A stretch of DNA of 28,311 bases, taken from CAYJLC01 sp044426345. GTDB taxonomy: Bacteria > Bacillota > Clostridia > Oscillospirales > Butyricicoccaceae. Every line of letters starts with the position of its first letter. The stretch's first letter is position 1. The stretch lies in NCBI GenBank assembly GCA_044426345.1, contig JAWXUP010000030.1, forward strand, positions 1 to 28,311. Direction: 5' to 3'. Under the pieces are notes generated by a model. That model did no database searches. It worked only from the letters and a program-made list of their open reading frames with translations, and was not told where the DNA came from. The translations under genes and the position numbers were made by a program. Shown one piece after another: positions 1 through 7,432 of the stretch.

Positions 1-1098
1 ATCGTTGTCGTGTCTGCGCAAGGCGATACAACTGATGCTTTTATAGAAAAAGCTGCTGAAATCAATGGTGCACCTTCTAAACGTGAAATGGACGTGTTGC
101 TTTCTGCTGGTGAGCAAATTTCAATGTCACTTCTAGCTATGGCAATCGAAAAATTAGGGTACCCTGTGGTATCTCTTACAGGGTGGCAAGCAGGAATTGA
201 AACAACTTCAGCAAATGGCGATGCTAGAATAAAAAAAATAAAAGTTAATCGTATGAAAAAAGAGCTTGACCGTAAGAGAATTATCATTGTTGCTGGTTTC
301 CAAGGCTTAGATAAATATGATAACATTACAACGCTTGGACGCGGTGGTTCGGACACTACAGCTGTTGCTATCGCAGCTAAAATTGGTGCGGATTTATGCC
401 AAATTTATACAGATGTTGACGGTGTTTATACTGCCGATCCTAGAATCGTTGAAAATGCTCAAAAATTAGATGAAATCACATTTAACGAAATGCTTGAACT
501 TGCATCATTGGGTGCACAAGTGTTGCATAATCGTTCTGTTGAAATGGGTAAAAAATACGGTGTAAATATGGAAGTTGTATCTAGTTTTACACGTGCACAA
601 GGTACTAAAATTAAGGAGGCTACAGAAATGGAAAAAAGAAACGTTAGTGGTGTTACAAGCGATAATAATACAGCGAGAGTTGCGGTTGTTGGAATTCCAG
701 ACCAACCTGGATATGCTTTTAGAGTATTCCAAGCGATGTCTAAAAATAATATTTCTGTTGATATGATTCTACAATCTATCGGACGTCATGATACAAAAGA
801 TATTAGCTTTACAGTAAAAAGAGAAGATGCTCAAAAAGCAGTTGACGTTTTAAACGAACAAAAAGCGGCAATTAAATTTGAAGAACTTCGTATGAATGAT
901 AAACTTAGCAAAGTATCAATTGTTGGTGCTGGTATGGTTTCAAACTGTGGTATCGCTACTACAATGTTCGAAGCTTTATTTGATGCAAACATAAATATTC
1001 ATATGATTTCTACTACTGAAATTAAAATTTCTGTACTTATTGATGAAGATGATGCAAAACGTGCAGTGAAATCTATTCACGATAAATTCTTTGATTAA
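1..1098 (+). CDS. lysC: Aspartate kinase, 5'-truncated by window edge
   Basis: Phosphorylates aspartate, the entry step to lysine, diaminopimelate, threonine and methionine. The frame is open from base 1 (IVVVSAQGDTTD matches the kinase VVSAMG-TTD region), so the GTG at 10 is not the real start. 365 codons are present; the family is about 400-410 residues, so roughly 40 N-terminal residues are missing. Visible motifs are GRGGSDTTAVAIA and DVDGVYTADPR of the kinase domain, then two C-terminal ACT domains beginning near ARVAVVGIPDQPG and KVSIVGAGM, the usual allosteric lysine/threonine sensors. This is the monofunctional class. An internal start at 628 could give a separate ACT-only subunit. 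The gene ends in a strong terminator and faces folD. It feeds the asd-dapA-dapB operon at 9542-12298, although it is not linked to it. Confidence 0.96.
   Translation: MVVVSAQGDTTDAFIEKAAEINGAPSKREMDVLLSAGEQISMSLLAMAIEKLGYPVVSLTGWQAGIETTSANGDARIKKIKVNRMKKELDRKRIIIVAGFQGLDKYDNITTLGRGGSDTTAVAIAAKIGADLCQIYTDVDGVYTADPRIVENAQKLDEITFNEMLELASLGAQVLHNRSVEMGKKYGVNMEVVSSFTRAQGTKIKEATEMEKRNVSGVTSDNNTARVAVVGIPDQPGYAFRVFQAMSKNNISVDMILQSIGRHDTKDISFTVKREDAQKAVDVLNEQKAAIKFEELRMNDKLSKVSIVGAGMVSNCGIATTMFEALFDANINIHMISTTEIKISVLIDEDDAKRAVKSIHDKFFD
613..630 (+). promoter_or_regulatory. Internal ribosome binding site and in-frame ATG within lysC (beta-subunit start)
   Basis: AAGGAGG at 613-619 lies 8 nt before an ATG at 628 that is in frame with lysC. 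Translation from it gives 156 residues containing just the two ACT domains. Bacillus subtilis lysC is known to make alpha and beta aspartokinase subunits from in-frame overlapping starts, the beta subunit being about 160 residues. Size, position between the kinase and ACT domains, and the near-perfect Shine-Dalgarno all match. Use in this organism is inferred. Confidence 0.75.
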
Positions 1099-1109
1099 TC
1101 TATAAATTT

Positions 1110-1145
1110 TGAGATGTAACTTTAAAGTTACGTCTCAGTTTTTTT
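1110..1145 (+). terminator. Rho-independent terminator of lysC
   Basis: TGAGATGTAAC (1110-1120) pairs with GTTACGTCTCA (1127-1137) around a 6-nt loop, with one G-U pair, followed by a run of T. It starts 11 bases after the lysC stop. Confidence 0.9.
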
Positions 1146-1228
1146 GAAAAACTTATTTTAAAATAGACTTTTCAGAAAAATTTACTATAAAAATTGAAAA
1201 TGGCATAATGATAACAAATTAATTACAT

Positions 1229-1260
1229 AAAAAAGACGACCAAAATCGGTCGTCTTTTTG
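1229..1260 (-). terminator. Terminator of the ymfF-ymfH-lgt-folD operon (bidirectional)
   Basis: GACGACC (1235-1241) pairs with GGTCGTC (1248-1254). The A run on its left and T run on its right let it work in both directions. It lies just past the folD stop, so it mainly ends the minus-strand operon and backs up the lysC terminator. Confidence 0.88.
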
Positions 1261-1272
1261 CTCTTTAGTGTA

Positions 1273-2112
1273 TTATTCGATATTATTTTGGATTTTATAG
1301 CCTTTGATAGCATTTTGCATAAGCGTTGTGATTGTCATAGGTCCAACGCCACCAGGAACTGGAGTGATGTATGAGCATTTTTCAGCTACATTATCAAAAT
1401 CAACGTCTCCACAAAGTTTGCCATCCACTCTGTTCATACCAACATCAATTACAACAGCACCTTCAGACACCATATCAGCAGTTAAAAAGCGTGCCTTACC
1501 AATTGCTACGATAATAATGTCAGCATTTTTTGTAATTTCTGCAAGATTTTTAGTGCGAGAGTGACAAATGGTAACAGTAGCATTTTTATGTAACATAAGC
1601 ATTGCCATTGGCTTGCCAACGATATTTGAACGGCCGATAACTACAGCATTTTTACCATCAATTTCAATGTTGTTTTCTGCTAAAAGCGACATAATACCAG
1701 ACGGTGTGCAAGGTAAAAAGTCAAAATCTCCAGTCATAATTTTACCAACGTTTATGTTGTGGAAGGCATCAACGTCTTTTTCAGGAGCTATATTTTTGAT
1801 GATTTCGTTTTCATCAAGGTGTTTTGGAAGTGGAGATTGCACTAAAATACCATTCACAGATGGATTTTCGTTTAACTCGTGAACTTTGGCTAAAAGTTGT
1901 TCCATAGTCGTATCTTCCGGCATAATAAATTCGTGATTTACAATACCACATTGTTCGCAAGCAAGTTTTTTATTTCTTACGTAAACTTGAGAGGCAGGAT
2001 CACTACCAACCAAAATAACAGCAAGTTCTGGTTTTTGAGTTAAAGAATCTGTATATTCTTTTATGTCTACGCGTATTTTTTTAGATAATTCTGTTCCGTT
2101 AAGTAATGTCAT
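1273..2112 (-). CDS. folD: Bifunctional methylenetetrahydrofolate dehydrogenase / methenyltetrahydrofolate cyclohydrolase
   Basis: Cytoplasmic enzyme that interconverts 5,10-methylene-, 5,10-methenyl- and 10-formyl-tetrahydrofolate, supplying one-carbon units for purines and formyl-Met-tRNA. At 279 residues it is normal length. The YVRNK motif (Y44, catalytic-type K48), a QSPLPKHL segment (usually QLPLP), PCTPSG, the nucleotide-binding GRSNIVGKPMA and the C-terminal PGGVGPMTI block are all present. The start overlaps the end of lgt by 14 bases, so translation is probably coupled. It is the last gene of a minus-strand operon and is followed by a terminator. Confidence 0.97.
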   Translation of the reverse strand: MTLLNGTELSKKIRVDIKEYTDSLTQKPELAVILVGSDPASQVYVRNKKLACEQCGIVNHEFIMPEDTTMEQLLAKVHELNENPSVNGILVQSPLPKHLDENEIIKNIAPEKDVDAFHNINVGKIMTGDFDFLPCTPSGIMSLLAENNIEIDGKNAVVIGRSNIVGKPMAMLMLHKNATVTICHSRTKNLAEITKNADIIIVAIGKARFLTADMVSEGAVVIDVGMNRVDGKLCGDVDFDNVAEKCSYITPVPGGVGPMTITTLMQNAIKGYKIQNNIE

Positions 2113-3007
2113 CTTGTTTTTCCTCTTCTTGTTCTAAATTTTCGTTTTTTATTTCATTTGATTGTTCAACAGACTGTAAATTATTGTCACATACTGCAGA
2201 ATCATCGTGTGCATTTTCAAATTTTAAGATATTTAATGGTTTTTTGAGTAAATAAATTAGTATAACAGATGCGATTGCACAAGTTACAAAACCCAAAACT
2301 TGTGAAATTCTGAAACTTCCCAACCATAAACTATCGGTACGTAAACCCTCGATAAAGCCACGTCCAAAGCCGTACCAAATTAGATAACTAAGCGCCATTT
2401 GGCCTCTAAAACGGTAAAAATACTTTGAAACTATATACAATAATAAAAATCCGATGAAATTCCAAACACTTTCGTATAAAAAAGTAGGATGATAGCCAAT
2501 TTCACCACCGAAAGTCATCATAAATAACGAAGTAGTTTCTGCTCCGTAAGCCTCAGCATTGATGAAATTTCCCCAGCGACCAATAGCTTGACCAAGTAAA
2601 ATGCTACAAGCACCAATATCTAAGAGTGAAAGAAAATTCACTTTTTTAAGTTTACTAATAATGAAAAACGATAAAGCGCCACCGATTACTCCACCATAAA
2701 TAGCAAGTCCGCCTTCCCAAACTTTGAATATGTCTACGAAACTATTGTATAATTCTAAGCTGAAAAGAACATAGTAAAGTCGTGCGAAAATGATTGAAAC
2801 TGGCGCTGCGAGCAGTACTGTATCTAAAATATCATCTTCGACCATTCCAAAATGAGAGCTTCGTTTCATGGCGTATATAGTGGCAAAAAAGAAACCACAA
2901 GCAATGATTATCCCGTACCAATAAATATGTTTTTGACCGATGGAGAAAGCTATTGGATTAATTGCGAAATCCAATCCAAGATTAGGAAAAGTTATAATAT
3001 TTTGCAT
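2099..3007 (-). CDS. lgt: Prolipoprotein diacylglyceryl transferase
   Basis: Integral membrane enzyme that transfers diacylglycerol from phosphatidylglycerol to the lipobox cysteine of prelipoproteins, the first step of lipoprotein maturation. The Lgt signature GRWGNFINAEAYG is near residues 143-155 and HPTFLYES follows; several hydrophobic helices span the protein. The C-terminal 40 or so residues form an acidic, Glu/Gln/Asn-rich tail outside the usual core. Total length is 302 residues. An AAGGAG site precedes the ATG by about 5 nt. Clients in this window include the VanY-like and TAXI lipoproteins. It sits 33 bases after ymfH and overlaps folD. Confidence 0.96.
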   Translation of the reverse strand: MQNIITFPNLGLDFAINPIAFSIGQKHIYWYGIIIACGFFFATIYAMKRSSHFGMVEDDILDTVLLAAPVSIIFARLYYVLFSLELYNSFVDIFKVWEGGLAIYGGVIGGALSFFIISKLKKVNFLSLLDIGACSILLGQAIGRWGNFINAEAYGAETTSLFMMTFGGEIGYHPTFLYESVWNFIGFLLLYIVSKYFYRFRGQMALSYLIWYGFGRGFIEGLRTDSLWLGSFRISQVLGFVTCAIASVILIYLLKKPLNILKFENAHDDSAVCDNNLQSVEQSNEIKNENLEQEEEKQDDIT

Positions 3008-3040
3008 ATTTACTCCTTATTAACCCTTTGATAGGGATAT

Positions 3041-4261
3041 TTAGTTAGGGTTTACTATAGAGAGACTAGAGTGTTTAACAATGTTCTTAATGTATTTTTC
3101 AACATCGTTTGCACTGATTTTTGACAATATTTTTGTAAAATCAGAAACATTACCACCTCCAAAAAAGGCATCAACTTGGCTAATGCATAAATCATCAAAA
3201 CTGTCAAGCATACGAACTTTTTTACCAGTGTACGCACGAACTATATTTTCAAGTTGAATTGTATCTACTGCAATAGTTTTCATCTCATTTTCAACGATTT
3301 CTCTAACTAGTTGAGGGTTTTTGCTTTGACCAGCGATTATAAAAGCGCCACCTTGAGGAAATTTATTGTATTCGCCTTCAAAATTTCTATCAATTAAATC
3401 TCGGCTATAAAGTTCGCTATATAATTTTGATGATTTTCCAAGTAAATATTCTGAAGAAATATTTGCAAGAATTTCGTGATGAGTTAAATCATCAGCAACA
3501 GTATTTTCTTTGAAACCAAGCATAAATAAAGGTAAAGAAACCTCCATATTAACCGAAATTTCGCTCGTAACGACAGTTTCGGGTTCAGTTTTATAATCTC
3601 GAGATTTCAATGAAACGGAAGGCTTAGGGTATATTTTCTCGGCCATATTAACAACCAAGTCGAAATCAACATCACCAGCAACACAAAGTACCATATTTGA
3701 TGCATTGTAGAAGACTTTGTGGCATAAATAAAGCATTTCAGCATCTATTTTTGCAATGCTTTCAACAGAACCTATGATAGACTCTTTTATAGGATGACTG
3801 TGATATAGCGCTTCGAAAAGATTTACAAAACAAATCCAATTTGGACTATCTTCGACCATTTTTATTTCTTGTCCTATAATTCCTTGCTCCTTTTCAACAC
3901 TTTCTGGTGTAAAATAAGGATTTGCAACAAAATTTAGTAATATTTCAAGATTTTTTTCGAATTTATCAGTTCCTTCGAAATAATAAGCTGTCATAGTTTG
4001 ACTTGTGAAAGCGTTTGGAGATGCTCCAGTTTCTCCGAAAAGTCCCAAAGCGTTTGTACCATCGGCTTGATCGAACATTTTATGCTCCAAATAATGAGCA
4101 ACGCCTTGAGGAGTTTCAAAAGAACCTTCGTTTGTCGTGAAAATACTATCAACTGCTCCGTAATTCGTTGCAATAATGGCATATGTTTTAGAAAATCCTT
4201 CTTTAGGGAAATAACAAACAGTTAAGCCGTTTGAAAGTACTTTTTTTTGCATATTAATCAT
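3041..4261 (-). CDS. ymfH: M16-family zinc peptidase, YmfH-like (catalytic partner)
   Basis: 406-residue pitrilysin/M16-type peptidase. The inverted zinc motif HxxEH is intact as HYLEH (H56, E59, H60), inside GVAHYLEHKMF, so it should be active. The ATG at 4261 is supported by AAAGGAGA about 9 nt upstream and overlaps the end of ymfF by 8 bases; a second Met four codons in is possible. M16 enzymes often work as active plus inactive pairs, and the preceding gene looks like the inactive partner. Orthologues are annotated as associated with EF-P 5-aminopentanol modification, but that role is not shown by this sequence. The substrate is unknown. Confidence 0.9.
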   Translation of the reverse strand: MINMQKKVLSNGLTVCYFPKEGFSKTYAIIATNYGAVDSIFTTNEGSFETPQGVAHYLEHKMFDQADGTNALGLFGETGASPNAFTSQTMTAYYFEGTDKFEKNLEILLNFVANPYFTPESVEKEQGIIGQEIKMVEDSPNWICFVNLFEALYHSHPIKESIIGSVESIAKIDAEMLYLCHKVFYNASNMVLCVAGDVDFDLVVNMAEKIYPKPSVSLKSRDYKTEPETVVTSEISVNMEVSLPLFMLGFKENTVADDLTHHEILANISSEYLLGKSSKLYSELYSRDLIDRNFEGEYNKFPQGGAFIIAGQSKNPQLVREIVENEMKTIAVDTIQLENIVRAYTGKKVRMLDSFDDLCISQVDAFFGGGNVSDFTKILSKISANDVEKYIKNIVKHSSLSIVNPN

Positions 4262-5504
4262 TTTTAAGGTCTCCTTTTAAGAAGAAAATTGTATCAATTG
4301 TTACCATTAAGGCAGCATCAATAATTTGTTGTTTTGATACCGAGTCAATAGCAGAAATAAGCTCATCTATTTCATCATCAAGACAACAAATCGCTTGTCC
4401 TAAATAAAAGTCTTCAAGAGCATATTTTGAGTCTTTTGCAGAATTTAGGTTGTTTAAAAGGGTAAGTTTTGCAGAATTTATTTCTTGTTGTGAGAAATTT
4501 CCTTGCTGAATATCAAAAAATTGTTTTAAAATAGCCTCTTTGGCGATTTCAAAATTATGAACCTCAATGCCAGAGTTTACGCTCATTACACCCTTGATTT
4601 TTTCAATATTTGAAGAGGCATAATAACAAAGCGACATAGCTTCGCGAACGTTTTCAAATAATTTTGAAGTCGTACTGCCACCGAAAATAGTGTTGAACAT
4701 AGCTAGAGCAGGGTATAGAGGGTCATTTGCTAAAATATTAGTTCTAAAACCGATAGAAAGTTTGCCTTGTGAAATGTTCATAGTTTCAACAATCTCTGTA
4801 GTATTTGGAGAATAACTTACACTTTGAAGTTTTGAAACTAGCGATTTTCTAGCAGGTATCTTTTGTAAATCTAAAGATGAAATATCGCTAGAACCACAGT
4901 AGAAAATTTCAACTTGAGAGTTGTTTATTATATTATTGTATTGTTTAAAAAGATTGCATTCATCAATGTTTTTGGCACTTTCTATAGTCCCAAAGCGACT
5001 TAAACCAAAAGGCTCATTTTTGCACATAATCTCAAACATACGTGTATTTGCATAACTTCTTTTATCGTTTTTTACACTATTGATTCTATTTATAAGATTA
5101 TTTTTTTCATTCTCAACGATGTTTTTATCAAACTTTTCACACTCTACTAACGGATTGTAAATAATATCGGTTAAAATATCAAAAATCTCTTTTAGTAGGT
5201 TTTCGTTGTTTACAAATTTACTGTCTATAACGTCACAAACGAAAGACATACATAAAAATTCACCTTTTTTTCTAATGATAGGCTCAATTTTTGCACCATA
5301 TAAATAGTCTAATTTTTTACTAATAAGTTCAATACTTGGATAATTTTTCGATCCAGAAAGTAAAATGTGAGGCAAAATCGCCATAAAACTAGGATCAATA
5401 GTATTTATAGGACGCAAAAAAGTTAAAGATAAGCACTCAGTGCTGAATTTATTTGTTGATATTGATGTAAGATTTACACCATCTGAAATTTTAATTTTGT
5501 TCAA
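4254..5504 (-). CDS. ymfF: M16-family peptidase-like protein, YmfF-like (non-catalytic partner)
   Basis: 416-residue M16-fold protein and first gene of the operon. The region aligned with the zinc site reads ILPHILLSGSKNYPS and has no HxxEH, so it is probably the inactive half of a heterodimer with the following gene. FRTNILANDPLYPALAMFNTIFGG resembles the M16 C-terminal-domain signature. The start is TTG at 5504 with AGGAGG 7 nt upstream; no ATG fits as well. A 4-codon overlap with ymfH suggests translational coupling and equal amounts of the two proteins. A good promoter lies at 5541-5569. Confidence 0.88.
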   Translation of the reverse strand: MNKIKISDGVNLTSISTNKFSTECLSLTFLRPINTIDPSFMAILPHILLSGSKNYPSIELISKKLDYLYGAKIEPIIRKKGEFLCMSFVCDVIDSKFVNNENLLKEIFDILTDIIYNPLVECEKFDKNIVENEKNNLINRINSVKNDKRSYANTRMFEIMCKNEPFGLSRFGTIESAKNIDECNLFKQYNNIINNSQVEIFYCGSSDISSLDLQKIPARKSLVSKLQSVSYSPNTTEIVETMNISQGKLSIGFRTNILANDPLYPALAMFNTIFGGSTTSKLFENVREAMSLCYYASSNIEKIKGVMSVNSGIEVHNFEIAKEAILKQFFDIQQGNFSQQEINSAKLTLLNNLNSAKDSKYALEDFYLGQAICCLDDEIDELISAIDSVSKQQIIDAALMVTIDTIFFLKGDLKND

Positions 5505-5540
5505 AATGTGACCTCCTAATGAAATTTAACAGATATTATA

Positions 5541-5569
5541 ATTATACCACAAAAATATTTTTAAATCAA
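5541..5569 (-). promoter_or_regulatory. Sigma-A-type promoter of ymfF-ymfH-lgt-folD
   Basis: On the minus strand TTGATT (5564-5569) and a perfect TATAAT (5541-5546) are 17 bases apart. The start would lie about 30 bases before the ymfF start codon. Confidence 0.8.
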
Positions 5570-5831
5570 TAAAAGGAAAAAATAAGTATGGTAAAATATG
5601 TAAAAATTTCAAAATTGGTATTTAAAATATTATAAAAAGTAAAAATATACAAAAATATTACATAAAAATAAAATATTTGGTAAAAAGTGCATAAAAAGAG
5701 TATTTTTTAAACTAAATGTATTGTTCTAGATATGTGTGAAAAAGCCTTTAAACAAGGGGAATACGCAAAAAATAGTGTTTTTAGATAAAAATAGATGTTC
5801 ATTTATGTTGAAAATTGATGAAGAATAGCAC

Positions 5832-5860
5832 TTTACAAACTGTTGAATTTTGTGTATAAT
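5832..5860 (+). promoter_or_regulatory. Promoter of the XRE-family regulator
   Basis: TTTACA (5832-5837) and TATAAT (5855-5860) are 17 bases apart, about 33 bases before the start codon. Confidence 0.82.
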
Positions 5861-5892
5861 TATTAATACGATAACATTTTAGGAGCAGGTAT

Positions 5893-6624
5893 ATGAAAAC
5901 AGATTTTTCTCGAATTATTTCAAATTTAAGAAAAGAAAAAAATTTAAGTCAACGCGAAGCATCGGAACATCTTGAAATTTCACAGGCTCTTTTGAGTCAT
6001 TACGAAAAAGGGATGAGAGAACCGGGGCTTGCTTTTGTTGTGCGCGCAGCTGATTATTATAATGTATCTTGCGACTATTTACTCGGCAGGAGCTTAGATA
6101 AACACGGATCGTCTTTATCAGCAAATCAAATTCACGATACATCAGAAGACAAAGATAATATTTTAAACGGTAGCGTTGTTGCCATGCTTCAAAAAAAATT
6201 AATATTAAATTCGATTTCACTTTTAATAGATGTGGTAGGTCGTACTAAAAATAAAGATTTAATCAATGAAGTAACATCATATTTTCATTTACCTATATAC
6301 AAAGTATATCGTTATCTGTCAAAACAGTCTGTAAATGAAAAACTTTTTAGTTCAGGAGAACAATATTTCGAGGCACTTTGTGATGCAGAGCAAAAAATTT
6401 CAGAAATGAAAATAAAGTCTGTATCTATTAATGATGATTGTTATTTAAGTATAGAAAAAAATGTTGATTTAGCAGATTTATCAAATGAGAATCTATTAAA
6501 ATCATATCCCAAACACGCACCATCGTTATTTTCTGTAGTACAATCGGTATCAGATAAGATAACAATAACTACTAATCCTAAAACAAAAACAAAACCTAAA
6601 AAAGCAAAAACCACAAAAAAATAA
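5893..6624 (+). CDS. XRE-family helix-turn-helix transcriptional regulator
   Basis: 243 residues. Residues 5-65 form a Cro/CI-type helix-turn-helix (LRKEKNLSQREASEHLEIS, then QALLSHYEKGMREPG), followed by the common DYYNVSCDYLLGRS end. This indicates a sequence-specific DNA-binding protein. Residues 75-220 match no family I recognise; they look largely helical and may bind a ligand or dimerise. The last 15 or so residues are a Lys/Thr/Pro tail (KTKTKPKKAKTTKK) that could add non-specific DNA contacts. AGGAG lies upstream of the ATG. It stands alone between a divergent operon and the tRNA array; no target can be assigned. Confidence 0.9.
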   Translation: MKTDFSRIISNLRKEKNLSQREASEHLEISQALLSHYEKGMREPGLAFVVRAADYYNVSCDYLLGRSLDKHGSSLSANQIHDTSEDKDNILNGSVVAMLQKKLILNSISLLIDVVGRTKNKDLINEVTSYFHLPIYKVYRYLSKQSVNEKLFSSGEQYFEALCDAEQKISEMKIKSVSINDDCYLSIEKNVDLADLSNENLLKSYPKHAPSLFSVVQSVSDKITITTNPKTKTKPKKAKTTKK

Positions 6625-6642
6625 ATGTTTACTAAATTTTTT

Positions 6643-6746
6643 TGCTAATAATTAAGATAATTATTTTACAAATGTATTCGCCATTAAAAGCTTATTAATA
6701 CTATATATAGTATGCAAATGTTACAGTTTGAAATTAATTATTAGCA
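6643..6746. repeat. 13-bp perfect inverted repeat with internal 16-bp palindrome
   Basis: TGCTAATAATTAA (6643-6655) is exactly inverted as TTAATTATTAGCA (6734-6746), 78 bases apart. Inside is the perfect palindrome ATACTATATATAGTAT (6699-6714). There is no T run next to the arms, so it is not a normal terminator. It could be a regulator site pair, a cruciform or a decayed small inverted-repeat element. Confidence 0.6.
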
Positions 6747-6775
6747 TAAATAGTGCAAAAAAATCATAAAAAGTG

Positions 6776-6804
6776 TTGACAAGTTATTCGAGTTGTGATA
6801 TTAT
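6776..6804 (+). promoter_or_regulatory. Strong promoter of the tRNA operon
   Basis: A consensus TTGACA (6776-6781) is followed 17 bases later by TATTAT (6799-6804) with an extended TGA just before it. An overlapping TATAAT (6802-6807) gives a 20-base spacing and is less likely. The leader begins with a hairpin, GTGTTC (6814-6819) with GAACAC (6824-6829), just ahead of the first tRNA. Confidence 0.85.
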
Positions 6805-6835
6805 AATTAAGCAGTGTTCGAGGGAACACAAAAAT

Positions 6836-6911
6836 GCTGGTGTAGCTCAGTTGGTAGAGCAGCTGATTTGTAATCAGCAGGTCGGGGGTTCAAATCCGTC
6901 CACCAGCTCCA
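6836..6911 (+). tRNA. tRNA-Thr(UGU), copy 1
   Basis: 76 nt including an encoded CCA. The acceptor arm GCTGGTG/CACCAGC is perfect, the anticodon stem GCTGA/TCAGC carries loop TTTGTAA with anticodon TGT (reads ACA), and the T arm has GGTTCAAATCC. First gene of the operon. Confidence 0.97.
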
Positions 6912-6945
6912 ATAAAACTAAGGTTTTATAGAATAATGTGAATAT

Positions 6946-7030
6946 GGGAGATTTCCCGAGCGGCCAAAGGGGGCAGACTGTAAATCTGTTGTCGACGACT
7001 TCGATGGTTCGAATCCATCATCTCCCACCA
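6946..7030 (+). tRNA. tRNA-Tyr(GUA), copy 1
   Basis: 85 nt with encoded CCA. The acceptor arm is GGGAGAT/ATCTCCC, the anticodon GTA sits in loop CTGTAAA, and a long class II variable arm (TTGTCGACGACTTCG region) is present, as expected for bacterial tRNA-Tyr. It is 34 bases after tRNA-Thr copy 1, with a small AAAAC/GTTTT hairpin between them. Confidence 0.97.
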
Positions 7031-7042
7031 TATTTCAAAAAA

Positions 7043-7103
7043 AGCATAAAACTTTCGATGATGATTTGAAAGTCGGCTCTTAGCAAGGTGCCAGTGGCAC
7101 GTT
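7043..7103 (+). repeat. Structured spacer repeat, copy A
   Basis: A 61-base unit downstream of tRNA-Tyr copy 1, with 2 differences from copy B (7433-7493). It folds as ACTTTCGA/TTGAAAGT (7051-7058 with 7066-7073, one G-U) and GTGCC/GGCAC (7088-7092 with 7096-7100). Copy A also has GTCGG (7072-7076) able to pair with CCGAC (7108-7112), and a GTGG/CCAC hairpin at 7113-7125. Confidence 0.75.
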
Positions 7104-7132
7104 GCAACCGACGTGGCTTTTCCACAGAAAAG

Positions 7133-7163
7133 CGAATCCATCATCTCCCACCATATTTCAAAA
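7133..7163 (+). pseudogene. 3' remnant of a deleted tRNA-Tyr
   Basis: Bases 7133-7153 repeat exactly the last 21 nt of tRNA-Tyr (end of the T arm, acceptor strand and CCA), and 7154-7163 repeat its flank TATTTCAAAA. The rest of the tRNA is missing. This looks like the junction of a deletion that removed a Thr-Tyr unit; it cannot fold as a tRNA. Confidence 0.8.
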
Positions 7164-7223
7164 TAGCATAAATTTTCGATACAGCAAAAAAAATAAAATA
7201 AGCATAAAACAACTTGTTAATAT

Positions 7224-7299
7224 GCTGGTGTAGCTCAGTTGGTAGAGCAGCTGATTTGTAATCAGCAGGTCGGGGGTTCAAATCCGTCCACCAGCTCCA
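7224..7299 (+). tRNA. tRNA-Thr(UGU), copy 2
   Basis: Identical to copy 1 by eye over all 76 nt including CCA, anticodon TGT. The following spacer is also nearly identical (one extra A), showing recent duplication. Confidence 0.97.
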
Positions 7300-7334
7300 A
7301 TAAAACTAAGGTTTTATAAGAATAATGTGAATAT

Positions 7335-7419
7335 GGGAGATTTCCCGAGCGGCCAAAGGGGGCAGACTGTAAATCTGTTGTCGACGACTTCGATGGTTCG
7401 AATCCATCATCTCCCACCA
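7335..7419 (+). tRNA. tRNA-Tyr(GUA), copy 2
   Basis: Identical to copy 1 by eye over 85 nt including the long variable arm and CCA, anticodon GTA. Followed by spacer repeat copy B. Confidence 0.97.
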
Positions 7420-7432
7420 TATTTTAAAAAAT

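Larger units (their letters stand above)
5505..5892. other. Gene-free, A-rich divergent intergenic region
   Basis: Between divergent ymfF and the XRE gene. Apart from one promoter at each end, the middle (about 5575-5830) is dominated by A tracts on the plus strand, with repeated short GGTAAAA- and GCATAAAAA-like words. No open frame of note, hairpin terminator or riboswitch is visible. A-tract phasing may make it curved; this is inference. Confidence 0.7.

Noticed and set aside
1568..1882. 104-codon plus-strand frame opposite folD
   Set aside because: Antisense shadow of a strongly conserved gene; no family signature, ribosome site or promoter.
6926..7144. 72-codon minus-strand open frame across tRNA-Tyr copy 1 and its spacer (contains SLPPLAARE)
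   Set aside because: It reads the antisense of tRNA-Tyr and its 3' stub; this is a familiar spurious frame over tRNA genes, with no ribosome site.
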